A stretch of DNA of 64,000 bases from NCBI RefSeq assembly GCF_025971945.1, contig NZ_JAPDHW010000009.1:1-64000 (forward strand), read 5' to 3'. This DNA comes from Chryseobacterium kimseyorum (GTDB lineage Bacteria; Bacteroidota; Bacteroidia; Flavobacteriales; Weeksellaceae). Positions 25,529 through 35,297 of this stretch are shown here, one piece after another (the first letter of the stretch is position 1; every line of letters starts with the position of its first letter). The notes below the pieces were generated by a model. That model was not told the DNA's origin. It made no database searches and worked only from the letters and a program-made list of their open reading frames with translations. Made by a program: the position numbers and the translations under genes.

Positions 25529-26506
25529 GTGGCCAATATTGTAGAAGAAATCAAACGACCGATCAATGAGGAAATGAAACTTTTCGAACAGAAGTTTTAT
25601 GAATCTATGCAGAGCAAAGTCGCTTTACTTGATAAAGTTACCCGTTTTATTGTTACCACAAAAGGCAAGCAGATGCGTCCGATGTTTGTATTTTTATGTG
25701 CAAAACTGATAGGGGATGTTAACGAGAAAACCTACCGTGGTGCTTCGATGATCGAGTTGATTCATACCGCGACTCTGGTACATGATGATGTCGTGGATGA
25801 GAGTTTTAAGAGGCGTAATTTCTTTTCGATCAATGCTTTATGGAAGAATAAAATTGCTGTCTTAGTAGGTGATTTCCTACTTTCAAAAGCGGTTTTGCTT
25901 TCTACGGATCATAAAGATTACGATTTACTTTCTGTGATTTCCAGAACCATCAGAGAAATGTCTGAGGGCGAACTTCTTCAATTGGAAAAAGCAAGGAAAC
26001 TCGATATTACCGAAGATGTTTATTACGAAATTATCCGTCAGAAAACGGCTACTTTAATTGCTGCATGCTGTGAAATTGGAGCCTTATCAAACGATGCTGA
26101 TGAAAATTTAGCGAAGAAAATGATGCAGTTCGGAACATATACCGGGATGGCTTTTCAGATCAAGGATGATTTATTCGATTACTTAAGTTCTAACGTGATT
26201 GGAAAACCGGTCGGAATTGATATTAAAGAACAGAAAATGACGCTGCCTTTAATTCATACTTTAAAAATTGCCAGCGAAACCGACAGAAAATATTATTTCA
26301 ACACCATAAAACGTTACAATAACGATCAAAAACGGGTGAAAGAATTGATAGCTTTTGTGAAAAGTTCAGGCGGATTGGATTATGCAATTACCGTGATGAA
26401 AGATTTTCAGCAGAAAGCAAAAGATATTCTGGATGAATTTCCAGACTCTGAGGTCAGAAAATCTTTACATATGATGTTAGATTATGTAATTGAAAGAAAA
26501 TTTTAG
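25529..26506 (+). CDS. Polyprenyl diphosphate synthase
   Basis: 325-residue trans-isoprenyl diphosphate synthase that extends an allylic diphosphate with IPP, most likely for menaquinone side chains. First Asp-rich motif DDVVD near residue 89 (ATLVHDDVVDES) and second DDLFD near 212 (FQIKDDLFDY) are intact. KGKQMRPMFVFL gives the basic substrate-binding residues. The start is GTG; the ORF opens there with MANIVEEIK, which matches the usual N-terminus. Confidence 0.92.
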   Translation: MANIVEEIKRPINEEMKLFEQKFYESMQSKVALLDKVTRFIVTTKGKQMRPMFVFLCAKLIGDVNEKTYRGASMIELIHTATLVHDDVVDESFKRRNFFSINALWKNKIAVLVGDFLLSKAVLLSTDHKDYDLLSVISRTIREMSEGELLQLEKARKLDITEDVYYEIIRQKTATLIAACCEIGALSNDADENLAKKMMQFGTYTGMAFQIKDDLFDYLSSNVIGKPVGIDIKEQKMTLPLIHTLKIASETDRKYYFNTIKRYNNDQKRVKELIAFVKSSGGLDYAITVMKDFQQKAKDILDEFPDSEVRKSLHMMLDYVIERKF

Positions 26507-26559
26507 TAAATAGGAATCAAATTTCAATATTAATTTAAAGAAATAAAAAAACCTGAATT

Positions 26560-26856
26560 TTAATCAATTATCGACGTTGTTATAATTACCACAGACAAAA
26601 CAATACAAAATAAAGCGATTAAAAATAAATAATCCGCAATACTCTCATATCTGTTTCCCAGACTTTCTTTCTTAGATCTTATCGCCATAAATGAGAAAAA
26701 ACAGCTGCAGGCAAAAAGTACAGATGAAATCCCCGCAAACTCGTCTAAGAATGTGTGATGGCTCGTTTTAGTGATTTTTAATGAAGTGATTATAAGCATT
26801 GAAAATCCTAAAAGATTACTCGACGCATTAAGGATATGAGTAGATTTCTTTTCCAT
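26560..26856 (-). CDS. Small membrane protein
   Basis: 98 residues with three hydrophobic segments (about 10-27, 37-55 and 74-95). It has no recognised domain. Pattern and length recall short uncharacterised inner-membrane proteins of Flavobacteriia. It is antisense-oriented between two plus-strand genes. Confidence 0.65.
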   Translation of the reverse strand: MEKKSTHILNASSNLLGFSMLIITSLKITKTSHHTFLDEFAGISSVLFACSCFFSFMAIRSKKESLGNRYESIADYLFLIALFCIVLSVVIITTSIID

Positions 26857-26994
26857 ATTACAGTGATTTATCCAAATGAGTTACCCATTTTTTCATTATC
26901 AAATTTATAAAAAACATTCTTGAAAATTAAAATTAATATAAAAAGTGTATATTAGCAAAATACTTCAGAATTAAAAAATATTTAATATTTGGCT

Positions 26995-29427
26995 ATGCAG
27001 ACAACCTATATTGAAACTCAACAGATTTCTTTTCAAGACTTTAAAAATCAAATACTTGAAGACTATAAATTAGGAAGAATCTCTCGTGAAATGTCTTATC
27101 TGGGCAGAAGAGAAGTACTTACCGGAAAGGCCAAATTTGGAATTTTTGGAGACGGAAAAGAGTTGCCTCAATTGGCAATGGCAAAAGTTTTCAGAAATGG
27201 AGATTTCCGCTCAGGATATTACAGAGATCAGACGTTTGCCCTGGCTGCAGATGCTTTGACTGTTGAAAGTTTCTTTGCCCAATTGTACGCAGATACCAGC
27301 GTTGATAGAGAGCCCGCATCTGCCGGAAGACAGATGAACGGTCACTTTGCCACGAGAAGTTTGAACGAAGACGGAAGCTGGAAAGATTTGATGGCTCAGA
27401 AAAATATTTCTTCTGATATTTCTCCTACTGCTGGGCAGATGCCGAGATTATTAGGTTTAGCACAAGCTTCCAAAGTATACAAAACTGTACAGTTTGACGG
27501 TTCTGAAAAATTCTCCGACAAAGGAAACGAAATCGCCTTCGGAACCATTGGTGATGCTTCTACAGCAGAAGGTCATTTCTGGGAAACTTTAAATGCTGCG
27601 TGTGCGCTTCAAGTACCGATGATTGTTTCAATTTGGGATGACGGTTATGGAATTTCTGTACCAACAATGAAACAGAGAGCAAAAGCCGATATTGCTGAAA
27701 TGTTGAGCGGTTTCCAAAGAAAAGAAGGTGAAAACCAAGGTTGCGAAATCATTCAGGTAAAAGCTTGGGATTATCCTGCTTTGTTGGATGCTTATGCGAA
27801 AGCAGAACATTTTGCAAGAACTGAATCTGTACCTGTGGTGGTTCATGTGATTGAGGTTACTCAGCCTCAGGGGCACTCGACTTCAGGATCACACGAAAGA
27901 TATAAAAATGAAGACCGTTTATCATGGGAAGCTGATTTTGACGGATTGGTAAAATTCAGAGAATGGATTTTAAACTATTCAATCGAAATTGAAGGAACAG
28001 AGGAAATCATAGCAAGTGTTGAAGAACTGGATGCAATAGACGAGGAAGCGAAGAAAAAAGTAAAAGCCGGACAGAAAGCTGCCTGGGAAAACTATCAGAA
28101 AACGATTACAGAATTAGCTTTTTCAGTTTTACCTTTAGTGGAAAATTTAAAAGGAAAGCACGCTGAAATTGAGGAATACATCAATCAATATAATAAACTG
28201 GTTTCTAAAGCTAAAAAAGATGTTTTCCATTTGATCAGAAAATCTTTATTGGCAACGAGAGGAACAACTTCTGCAGAAAGAACTCAGTTGATGAACAAGT
28301 ACAACGAAGTTTTTGAAGTTGAAAAAGATAATTATTCCTCTCATTTATATTCACAGTCTCAGTGGAAAGCTGAAAATGTGAAAGAAGTAAAACCGGTATT
28401 CACAGAAGCGTCTCAGGATGTAGATGGAAGAGTAGTGGTAAGAAATAATTTCGATAAAATATTTGAAAAATATCCTCAGACTTTGGTCTTTGGTGAAGAT
28501 GCCGGAAATATCGGTGACGTGAACCAGGGTCTTGAAGGAATGCAGGAAAAATACGGTGACATTCGTGTGGCTGATACCGGAATTCGTGAAGCGACCATTC
28601 TTGGTCAGGGAATCGGGATGGCAATGAGAGGTTTAAGACCAATCGCTGAAATCCAGTATTTAGATTATATCCTGTATTGTTTGCAGGGAATGAGTGATGA
28701 TTTGGCGACGGTTCAGTACAGAACAAAAGGCGGTCAGAAAGCTCCTGTAATCATTAGAACGAGAGGTCACAGACTGGAAGGAGTTTGGCATTCAGGTTCA
28801 CCAATGGCAGGAATTCTTAATCTTTCTAAGGGAATTTTGGTATTGGTACCAAGAAACCTGACGAAAGCTGCAGGATTCTACAACACCATGCTTCAAAGCG
28901 ACGATCCGGCTGTGATTGTTGAATGTCTGAACGGTTACCGATTAAAAGAAAAACAACCTGATAACTTAGGTGAATTCACGGTTCCTGTCGGGAAAATTGA
29001 AGTGACTAAAGAAGGTAAGGATGTTACTTTGGTGACTTACGGTTCTACATGGAGAATTGTGATGGAAGCAGCGGAAGAACTTGAAAAACTTGGCATCTCT
29101 GCAGAAGTTGTCGATGTTCAGTCATTAATTCCTTTCGATTTAACACATGAAATTGCTGAATCAGTGAAGAAAACCAACAGATTGGTTGTGATCGACGAAG
29201 ATGTGGAAGGAGGAACTTCAGCGTTTATCCTGCAGCAGATTTTAGAGAAGCAAAAAGCTTTCAGATATTTAGATTCTGATCCTTTGACAATTGCTGCAAA
29301 CGATCACAGACCGGCATATGCAAGTGATGGTGATTATTTCTCTAAGCCATCTTCAGATGATATGGTAGAGAGAATTTACGCCTTATTTAATGAAACAAAT
29401 CCTGAGAAATATCCAGCGATATTTTAA
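26995..29427 (+). CDS. 2-oxoacid dehydrogenase E1, fused alpha and beta subunits
   Basis: 810-residue thiamine-diphosphate enzyme, most likely the E1 of branched-chain 2-oxoacid dehydrogenase. The first half is alpha-like, with the ThDP motif GTIGDASTAEGHFWETLNAA (GDxxxxxGxxxxxxN) near 190, and TSGSHERYKNEDRLSWE near 298. The second half is beta-like, starting at VVRNNFDKIFEKYPQTLVFGEDAG near 480, with DTGIREATILGQGIGMAMRGLRPIAEIQ and LVVIDEDVEGGTSAFI. Such fusion is normal in Bacteroidota. The start is the ATG at 26995; an in-frame TTG at 26989 is less likely. Confidence 0.92.
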   Translation: MQTTYIETQQISFQDFKNQILEDYKLGRISREMSYLGRREVLTGKAKFGIFGDGKELPQLAMAKVFRNGDFRSGYYRDQTFALAADALTVESFFAQLYADTSVDREPASAGRQMNGHFATRSLNEDGSWKDLMAQKNISSDISPTAGQMPRLLGLAQASKVYKTVQFDGSEKFSDKGNEIAFGTIGDASTAEGHFWETLNAACALQVPMIVSIWDDGYGISVPTMKQRAKADIAEMLSGFQRKEGENQGCEIIQVKAWDYPALLDAYAKAEHFARTESVPVVVHVIEVTQPQGHSTSGSHERYKNEDRLSWEADFDGLVKFREWILNYSIEIEGTEEIIASVEELDAIDEEAKKKVKAGQKAAWENYQKTITELAFSVLPLVENLKGKHAEIEEYINQYNKLVSKAKKDVFHLIRKSLLATRGTTSAERTQLMNKYNEVFEVEKDNYSSHLYSQSQWKAENVKEVKPVFTEASQDVDGRVVVRNNFDKIFEKYPQTLVFGEDAGNIGDVNQGLEGMQEKYGDIRVADTGIREATILGQGIGMAMRGLRPIAEIQYLDYILYCLQGMSDDLATVQYRTKGGQKAPVIIRTRGHRLEGVWHSGSPMAGILNLSKGILVLVPRNLTKAAGFYNTMLQSDDPAVIVECLNGYRLKEKQPDNLGEFTVPVGKIEVTKEGKDVTLVTYGSTWRIVMEAAEELEKLGISAEVVDVQSLIPFDLTHEIAESVKKTNRLVVIDEDVEGGTSAFILQQILEKQKAFRYLDSDPLTIAANDHRPAYASDGDYFSKPSSDDMVERIYALFNETNPEKYPAIF

Positions 29428-29448
29428 TTGAGATTCTAGATATATTTG

Positions 29449-29479
29449 AAACCGCTTTCTTTTTGGGAGCGGTTTTTTT
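29449..29479 (+). terminator. Terminator of the E1 gene
   Basis: AAACCGCT / AGCGGTTT 8-bp stem followed by seven T. Confidence 0.85.
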
Positions 29480-29561
29480 ATGAGTTGTAACTTTTAATTA
29501 AATAGAAATTGTAATTTAGATTTTATCTTTTAATTATGTCATTATTTATCAAGAGAGAACC

Positions 29562-29900
29562 ATGAAATTTAATTTAATTATTCTGATTCTTTTACTTACT
29601 ATTAGCTGTAAAGAAGAAAAAAAAGATGTTTTGTTAGCTGATCGTGAAGCTCCTTTAGGTTGGATATATCTTAAAATGTATGATGATTTTACTTTTGATT
29701 TTATATCAAGAGGAGTTTTAAGAGATGAAAATATTTATTCGGGAAGTTATTATATAAAAAGTGATACGGTTTATTTTAAATATAAAGATTCAATTCCGCA
29801 AGCGGGTTCAATGGCAGTAATTAAAGATGGTTTTGTAATTTATCTCAATGGCAAATATCATGAGAGTGTTGAGATAAAATTGAATAATATTAGTAAGTGA
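29562..29900 (+). CDS. Hypothetical lipoprotein
   Basis: 112-residue lipoprotein with a lipobox LLTISC (Cys 17) and a highly charged KEEKKD stretch after it. The mature part is small and beta-rich (YSGSYYIKSDTVYFKYKD). It resembles many short uncharacterised envelope lipoproteins; no known domain was recognised. Confidence 0.65.
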   Translation: MKFNLIILILLLTISCKEEKKDVLLADREAPLGWIYLKMYDDFTFDFISRGVLRDENIYSGSYYIKSDTVYFKYKDSIPQAGSMAVIKDGFVIYLNGKYHESVEIKLNNISK

Positions 29901-29927
29901 ATATCATATTCAGATTATTATAAGAGC

Positions 29928-29961
29928 AAAAAAACCGCCTCAAGAAAAAATCTCAAAGCGG
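29928..29961 (-). terminator. Terminator of the C1 peptidase gene
   Basis: On the minus strand CCGCTTTGAG (29961-29952) pairs in full with CTTGAGGCGG (29944-29935) when G-U pairs are allowed, followed by seven T (29934-29928). Confidence 0.75.
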
Positions 29962-30018
29962 CCTATTAACAAGTTTAAAAATATCTAAAATTGTCAAAAT
30001 AATGACAATAATGATTCC

Positions 30019-31221
30019 CTATAAACCAATACTTTTGCTTGGTTTCAGTTGCTTTCTGATGTTCTTTGGAATTGCATTTTTATGAACCAAAATAGCGGTA
30101 GACTTATATTCAACATAAGGTTTAGTCACATATAAATAACCATCAAAATCATTGGTTACACCCCAGGAATTTTTCACCATATAATATTCTTTTCCGGTTT
30201 GATCTTTTGCCAAACCTACAATATGCATTCCGTGATCATCGGTTGTAGAAAGATTATTTAATGCCTTTTGACGAAGATCTTCAGTGATGGTTTTGTCTTT
30301 TTTTGGCTGAGTGAATAAATCTTTTTTCACTTCCGGAGTAATCTGATCCAGATCTACATCCGGAACATAAGCAACACCGTTTTTGTAAGAAAAATAAGGT
30401 TCAGAAACATCGGTTGCCCAGCCTACAGAATATCCTTTTGCTACAGCATTGTCAATGATAGCCGTCATTTGATTCATTGGAATATTCCAGTCAGAATCGT
30501 GGCTCCAGTTATCAGGGATCGGGACTACGAATTTCTGATAGTAAGGATAGTCTTTGTAAGAAGACAGTTCTACATAATCTTCAGGATTAATCCCTACAAC
30601 TTCTTTTGCAAAAGTTTTTGGTGTGTAATTTTTTCCTTCATATGTAAAGTTTGTAGGAACTTTTCCAAGATATTCATCAAGAATTGCATCTACAGAAGCC
30701 ATCCAGTTATCCTGAAGTTTTCCTTTTGATGAAGCTTCAACCAAGCCTTCTAAGACCGGCTTCAGTTTTCCCTGCATTTCTTTAAAATTATTTAAAGTCT
30801 GTCCGGATTTCAAACCTGTATAGACATCCTGCGGAACAGCACCGTATTTTTTGTACATATTTACTACGTCATGCAGTTCTCCGCCATCGCCCCAACTGAT
30901 GGCTCCGCCGTTCAAGACATATAATTTTGCTTTGTCGTGATAAGAATTTCTTGCCGTAAAAATTTCTGCCAGATCAACAGGCTTTTTACCCATTCTCTGC
31001 ATTTCAGATTCCAAAAAAGAGTTTCCGGAATAACTCCAGCAAGTTCCTGATGAACCCTGGTTTTTTACCGAAGTTGCCCCTACATCTTTTAAAGTAGTAA
31101 ACTGGAAATTAGCATTTTGAGACTGATTGTTCTTCAACTTGTTGATCAGGTCATCCTGAGCAAACATCATACTTCCTGTACATAAAATAACAAGCAATGA
31201 TGCAAATCTTTTATTTTTCAT
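30019..31221 (-). CDS. C1 family cysteine peptidase (bleomycin hydrolase-like)
   Basis: 400-residue secreted papain-fold peptidase. The signal peptide ends near SMMFAQ (residue 22). The catalytic Cys is in KNQGSSGTCWSYSGNSFLESE near residue 60, the His in DDHGMHIVGLAKD near 335, and the Asn in YYMVKNSWGV near 355. The wide spacing between Cys and His and the C-terminal end fit the bleomycin-hydrolase/aminopeptidase C1B branch. It likely degrades peptides in the envelope. Confidence 0.92.
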   Translation of the reverse strand: MKNKRFASLLVILCTGSMMFAQDDLINKLKNNQSQNANFQFTTLKDVGATSVKNQGSSGTCWSYSGNSFLESEMQRMGKKPVDLAEIFTARNSYHDKAKLYVLNGGAISWGDGGELHDVVNMYKKYGAVPQDVYTGLKSGQTLNNFKEMQGKLKPVLEGLVEASSKGKLQDNWMASVDAILDEYLGKVPTNFTYEGKNYTPKTFAKEVVGINPEDYVELSSYKDYPYYQKFVVPIPDNWSHDSDWNIPMNQMTAIIDNAVAKGYSVGWATDVSEPYFSYKNGVAYVPDVDLDQITPEVKKDLFTQPKKDKTITEDLRQKALNNLSTTDDHGMHIVGLAKDQTGKEYYMVKNSWGVTNDFDGYLYVTKPYVEYKSTAILVHKNAIPKNIRKQLKPSKSIGL

Positions 31222-31532
31222 AAGAAACGATTAATTATTTTACTTTGATATGAAAACTGCCATTAAAAAGTTTTAAAGACTGTCAAAACAGTTTCATATG
31301 TGTAAAAATTATATCAGAATAGTCGCTGATGTTAAGTATTTGTTACATGCTTGAATGTTAAAAAGGGTTAAATCTAAAATGAGAATTCTGATATTTTAAA
31401 ATTTACAGATGATCTTCAATATAGTTTGAATAAACTCACAGTGAGCAATAATTCCTTATTTTTAGAAAAAAGTTTACAATGTTTCCAACCTTTCTGAAAT
31501 TTTCTGCATCTATAAGAGTATAAAGCCTAACT
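31222..31532. other. Divergent promoter region, no element resolved
   Basis: About 310 bp between the C1 peptidase and the sigma-factor gene, AT-rich. No exact TAnnTTTG box was found on either strand. Confidence 0.3.
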
Positions 31533-32051
31533 ATGGAAAAAGAATTACTGATAGAATGCCAGCGGAACGACCGCAACGCCCAGCGGAAGGTTTACGAAAA
31601 AATGGCTGGAAAGCTGTACTCGGTCTGCAAACGTTATCTGAAAAACGATGAAGATATCGAAGAAGTATTGGCCGACACGTTCTACAAAATCTTCACAAAA
31701 CTGAATCAACTGCAAAATCATGAAATTTTCGAAGCCTGGGCTAGAAAAATTGCCGTGAATGAGTGTTTACAGAAATTAAGAAGTATGAAAGCGCTGGAAA
31801 TTTCTTTAGATGTAGAGTTTGTAGAGTCAAAGGAAGCACCTACAGACAGTATCTCGTTTGAAAAGGATATTCTGAAGCTGTTGAATTTTCTTCCTGAAGG
31901 TTGCAGAGCCATTTTCAATCTTTTTGCGATCGAAGGTTATCCTCACAAAGAAATCGCTAGCATGCTTTCCATCAGCGAAGGTACTTCAAAATCTCAACTG
32001 AACTTTGCGAGAAAAAAACTGCAGGAACTTCTGGTTAATCACAATATTTAA
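31533..32051 (+). CDS. ECF RNA polymerase sigma factor
   Basis: 172-residue extracytoplasmic-function sigma factor. Region 2 contains the -10-binding helix (DIEEVLADTFYKIFTKL, about 40-56) and EIFEAWARKIAVNECLQKLR. Region 4 is the HTH FNLFAIEGYPHKEIASMLSISEGTSKSQLNFARKKL (about 128-163). It is followed after 11 bp by a gene with an anti-sigma-like membrane N-terminus, so the two probably form a sigma/anti-sigma pair. The signal and regulon are unknown. Confidence 0.93.
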   Translation: MEKELLIECQRNDRNAQRKVYEKMAGKLYSVCKRYLKNDEDIEEVLADTFYKIFTKLNQLQNHEIFEAWARKIAVNECLQKLRSMKALEISLDVEFVESKEAPTDSISFEKDILKLLNFLPEGCRAIFNLFAIEGYPHKEIASMLSISEGTSKSQLNFARKKLQELLVNHNI

Positions 32052-32062
32052 AACTTTTTACA

Positions 32063-34585
32063 ATGGAAAACAATCACGATATAGATAAAAAATTCAACGA
32101 AGCTTTTCAATCTTCAGAAGAACCGGCAACTTTTCCGGGGTTTGATAAAGTGTGGGCGAAAGTTGAAGAAAAGTTAGATAAAAAAGAGGATAAAAAACGG
32201 ACTGTTCCTGTTTGGTTTCCTTACGGAATCGCGGCGAGTTTGATTATTGGTTTGGGAGCTTTGTATTTTATTGATAGAAAAGAAGTTGTAGATATTTCAA
32301 AACCTCAGATTGTAGAAAATAAGGTTTCGGAAAAACTCAAAACGAATATTCAGGCAACTGACAGTTTGGTGAAGTCTAATATTCAGAGGCAAATTCAGTC
32401 CCCAAAAGCAATTCAAAATCCTGAAGTTATAGCGTATGAATCTATCATTCCTGAGTCTGCAATTTCTCCGGTGTATCATAATGGAGTAGCATCAAAGAGT
32501 TCAGATATTGTAAAAGGAAATAGGGTTTATATGGAAACAGATCATGACGGAGTTTTAGATAAAGATGATAAAGAAACGAAAATTGAAGAGGTTGTAATGA
32601 CAGGCTATCGCACTGTTCAAAAACAATCTTACACGTCAAATGCTACATCAATTGTGTCTAAAGAAATTGTAAGCGATAAGCGATCAAATAGGTTAAGAGG
32701 ACCTATTAATTCTTCGCCTGCACTCGCATTGGGTAACAATGAAGTTCCATATCAGACTTCTGCACCAAATTACAATATTAGGAATGAATTTAATTCAAAT
32801 AATAGTTTACCCGCAGCTATAGCTGGAAAATTATCCGGTTTGAAAATTACAGGATCAGATGGAACTTTAAGATCTGGAAATATTACGATCAGAGGATCTG
32901 TTAGTTTGACGGGGAAGGAGCAACCCTTATATGTAGTTAATGGTGTCCCTCAAACTGGAAATATTTTAAGTAAAATCGATCCAAAAAGTATTGAAAGCAT
33001 TCAGGTTTTGAAAGATGCTTCTGCAACGGCTTTATATGGAAGCCGTGCTGCCCATGGAGTAGTCGTAGTGACCACCAAAAAACTTTCAAGAAAAGAGAGA
33101 AAGGCATTTAAAAAACTGCAGAAAGTTCAGGACAGCATCAATCGGGCGAGACAGATTCAGCAGCAGAATTCAGAAGAGTACGATGCTTTTGTAGAAAATC
33201 CGTTTGAGCTGACGAAAAATCAGTCTGTTTCTACGTTTTCAATTGATGTTGATAAGGCTGCGTATTCCAATATCCGCAGAATGATCAACAATGGTGAAGT
33301 TGTGAACAGAAATGCTGTTCGAATCGAGGAAATGATTAATTATTTTAAATATAATTATCCGCAGCCAAAAAACAATCAGCCATTTTCGATCCACACTGAA
33401 TACAACGATTCACCTTGGAATTCTCATCATAAATTATTGAAAATAGGACTTCAAGGTAAAGATTTACCGATGGAAAAATTGCCGAGTTCAAACTTTGTTT
33501 TTCTGATTGATGTTTCCGGTTCAATGAATGAAGCCAATAAGTTACCTTTATTGAAATCGTCTTTCAAAGTGCTTTTGGATCAGTTAAGACCGACCGACAA
33601 AGTAGGAATTGTAGTCTACGCCGGAAGTGCAGGAATGGTTTTGCCACCGACTTCAGCCAAAGAAAAAAATAAAATCACTGAAGCTTTGGATCAGCTCGAA
33701 GCAGGAGGAAGTACAGCGGGCGGTGCTGGAATTGAACTGGCGTACAAACTCGCTCAGGAAAATTTTATCAAAGGCGGAAACAACCGTGTGATCATCGCAA
33801 CAGACGGAGATTTCAACGTGGGAACTTCTTCCACAGGCGACCTTCAGACTTTGATTGAGGAAAAAAGAAAATCCGGCGTGTTTTTGACCTGTTTAGGTTT
33901 CGGAATGGGAAATTTTAAAGACAACCGCATGGAAACTTTAGCTAATAAAGGCAACGGAAACTACGCTTACATCGATAATCTGCAGGAAGCCAATAAGTTT
34001 CTGGGGAAAGAATTTGCCGGAAATATGTACGCAATTGCTAAAGATGTGAAAATTCAGATCGAGTTTAATCCGAAATACGTAAAATCCTACCGTCTGATTG
34101 GTTATGAAAACCGAAAACTGAAGAATGAAGATTTTTCAAATGATAAAATCGATGCGGGAGAACTGGGAAGCGGACACACTGTAACGGCTTTGTACGAAGT
34201 TATACCGGCTGATGTGAAATCTGAATTTTTACCGAAAGAATCTGACTTAAAATATACTAAAAACACAAATGATGGAAATTTCAGTGATGAACTGGCAACC
34301 GTAAAATTCAGATACAAAAAACCTGATGGCGATACAAGTTCGGAAATTGTACAGATAGTGCAAAATTCAAATGAAAATCTATCTTCTGCGAGTGATGATT
34401 TCAAATTTGCTTCTGCTGTAGCTTGGTTTGGTTTGGTTTTGAGAAATTCAGATTTAATTAAAAATAAAGATTTGAAGGAGGTTGAAAAGCTGGGAAAAAA
34501 GGGCAGAGGAAACGATGAAGAAGGGTATAGAGCAGAGTTTGTGAGATTGGTGGAAACATATCGTTCAACTTTGAAAAATAATTAG
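32063..34585 (+). CDS. Anti-sigma-like membrane protein with TonB plug and vWA domain
   Basis: 840-residue protein with an unusual domain order. Residues 1-49 are charged, cytoplasmic and anti-sigma-like; 50-70 form one membrane helix; about 172-342 match a SusC/TonB-receptor plug (EEVVMTGYRTVQKQ, ITIRGS, YVVNGVPQTG, IQVLKDASATALYGSRAAHGVVVVTTKK) with no beta-barrel after it. From about 390 to the end is a YfbK-type von Willebrand A region with a MIDAS DVSGS at 483-487 and TDGDFNVG near 580. It is placed 11 bp after the ECF sigma gene. A likely role is a transmembrane sensor that holds the sigma factor, but this is inferred from layout. Confidence 0.85.
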   Translation: MENNHDIDKKFNEAFQSSEEPATFPGFDKVWAKVEEKLDKKEDKKRTVPVWFPYGIAASLIIGLGALYFIDRKEVVDISKPQIVENKVSEKLKTNIQATDSLVKSNIQRQIQSPKAIQNPEVIAYESIIPESAISPVYHNGVASKSSDIVKGNRVYMETDHDGVLDKDDKETKIEEVVMTGYRTVQKQSYTSNATSIVSKEIVSDKRSNRLRGPINSSPALALGNNEVPYQTSAPNYNIRNEFNSNNSLPAAIAGKLSGLKITGSDGTLRSGNITIRGSVSLTGKEQPLYVVNGVPQTGNILSKIDPKSIESIQVLKDASATALYGSRAAHGVVVVTTKKLSRKERKAFKKLQKVQDSINRARQIQQQNSEEYDAFVENPFELTKNQSVSTFSIDVDKAAYSNIRRMINNGEVVNRNAVRIEEMINYFKYNYPQPKNNQPFSIHTEYNDSPWNSHHKLLKIGLQGKDLPMEKLPSSNFVFLIDVSGSMNEANKLPLLKSSFKVLLDQLRPTDKVGIVVYAGSAGMVLPPTSAKEKNKITEALDQLEAGGSTAGGAGIELAYKLAQENFIKGGNNRVIIATDGDFNVGTSSTGDLQTLIEEKRKSGVFLTCLGFGMGNFKDNRMETLANKGNGNYAYIDNLQEANKFLGKEFAGNMYAIAKDVKIQIEFNPKYVKSYRLIGYENRKLKNEDFSNDKIDAGELGSGHTVTALYEVIPADVKSEFLPKESDLKYTKNTNDGNFSDELATVKFRYKKPDGDTSSEIVQIVQNSNENLSSASDDFKFASAVAWFGLVLRNSDLIKNKDLKEVEKLGKKGRGNDEEGYRAEFVRLVETYRSTLKNN

Positions 34586-34589
34586 ACAG

Positions 34590-35170
34590 ATGTGTAAAGG
34601 CTTAAGTATAGTATTAATTATTTTCAGTTTTTCAGTCAATGCTCAGCAAAAGGAAAACGAAAAAAAAATTATCGTATCTGAAGGTTTGAACATAAGCAGC
34701 TTTCGACCTTACACGATGGATGAAAGAAAACCGAGAATTATCTATCACGCTCAGCAAGAAAAACCGATTTTGATTTTAAATGGGAAAGAAACGACTTATG
34801 AGTTGATTAAATCACTTAAATCTGACAGCTTAGAATCGATTTCTGTTGAGAAAGGCAACACCGTTGATGGAGTACAAAGAGAAGATAGACTGGTTATAAC
34901 AACGAAGTCAAAGACGTCGAACGCTGCGATTTCTCTGCCTAATCTGCTCAAAAAATATAAAATTCCGAAAACTGACAGAATGATTTTTTCTATCGACGGA
35001 GAAATAGTTAATGAAAATGCAGAATCGATGTATTTCGATGAATCCAATCTGATGCAATCACTGTGATTAGTTTAGATAAAGTTGATCTAAATGGAGATTT
35101 AATTTATTTGAAAATTCTGACAAGGACTCCGGAAAATGTAAAAAAAGCAAATACAATTTATATTAGATAG
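34590..35170 (+). pseudogene. Secreted hypothetical protein, frameshifted near its end
   Basis: The open frame covers 158 residues (34590-35066) with a signal peptide (MCKGLSIVLIIFSFSVNAQQ). It stops at a TGA, while another frame continues with coherent protein (VISLDKVDLNGDLIYLKI and ending in TPENVKKANTIYIR, TAG at 35168). One extra or missing base near 35058-35064 would join them. The gene starts 4 bp after the vWA gene and lies in the same operon. The segment KPILILNGKETTYELIKSL recalls SusC-plug-like or beta-sandwich proteins, but I do not recognise the family. The break may be real or a sequencing error. Confidence 0.6.
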
Positions 35171-35196
35171 GATAAATAATCTCTTCAACTTAATCT

Positions 35197-35227
35197 AAAG
35201 AAATTTCTTCGGAGATTTCTTTTTTTT
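35197..35227 (+). terminator. Terminator with TTCG tetraloop
   Basis: AAAGAAATTTC-TTCG-GAGATTTCTTT followed by a T run. The stem is complete with one G-U pair. It ends the sigma/vWA operon. Confidence 0.85.
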
Positions 35228-35297
35228 CTCTATTTTTAGAAATATTACATCTCAACACATTATCAATCTCTTGAATCAATTCACAAAGATAAAAAAT

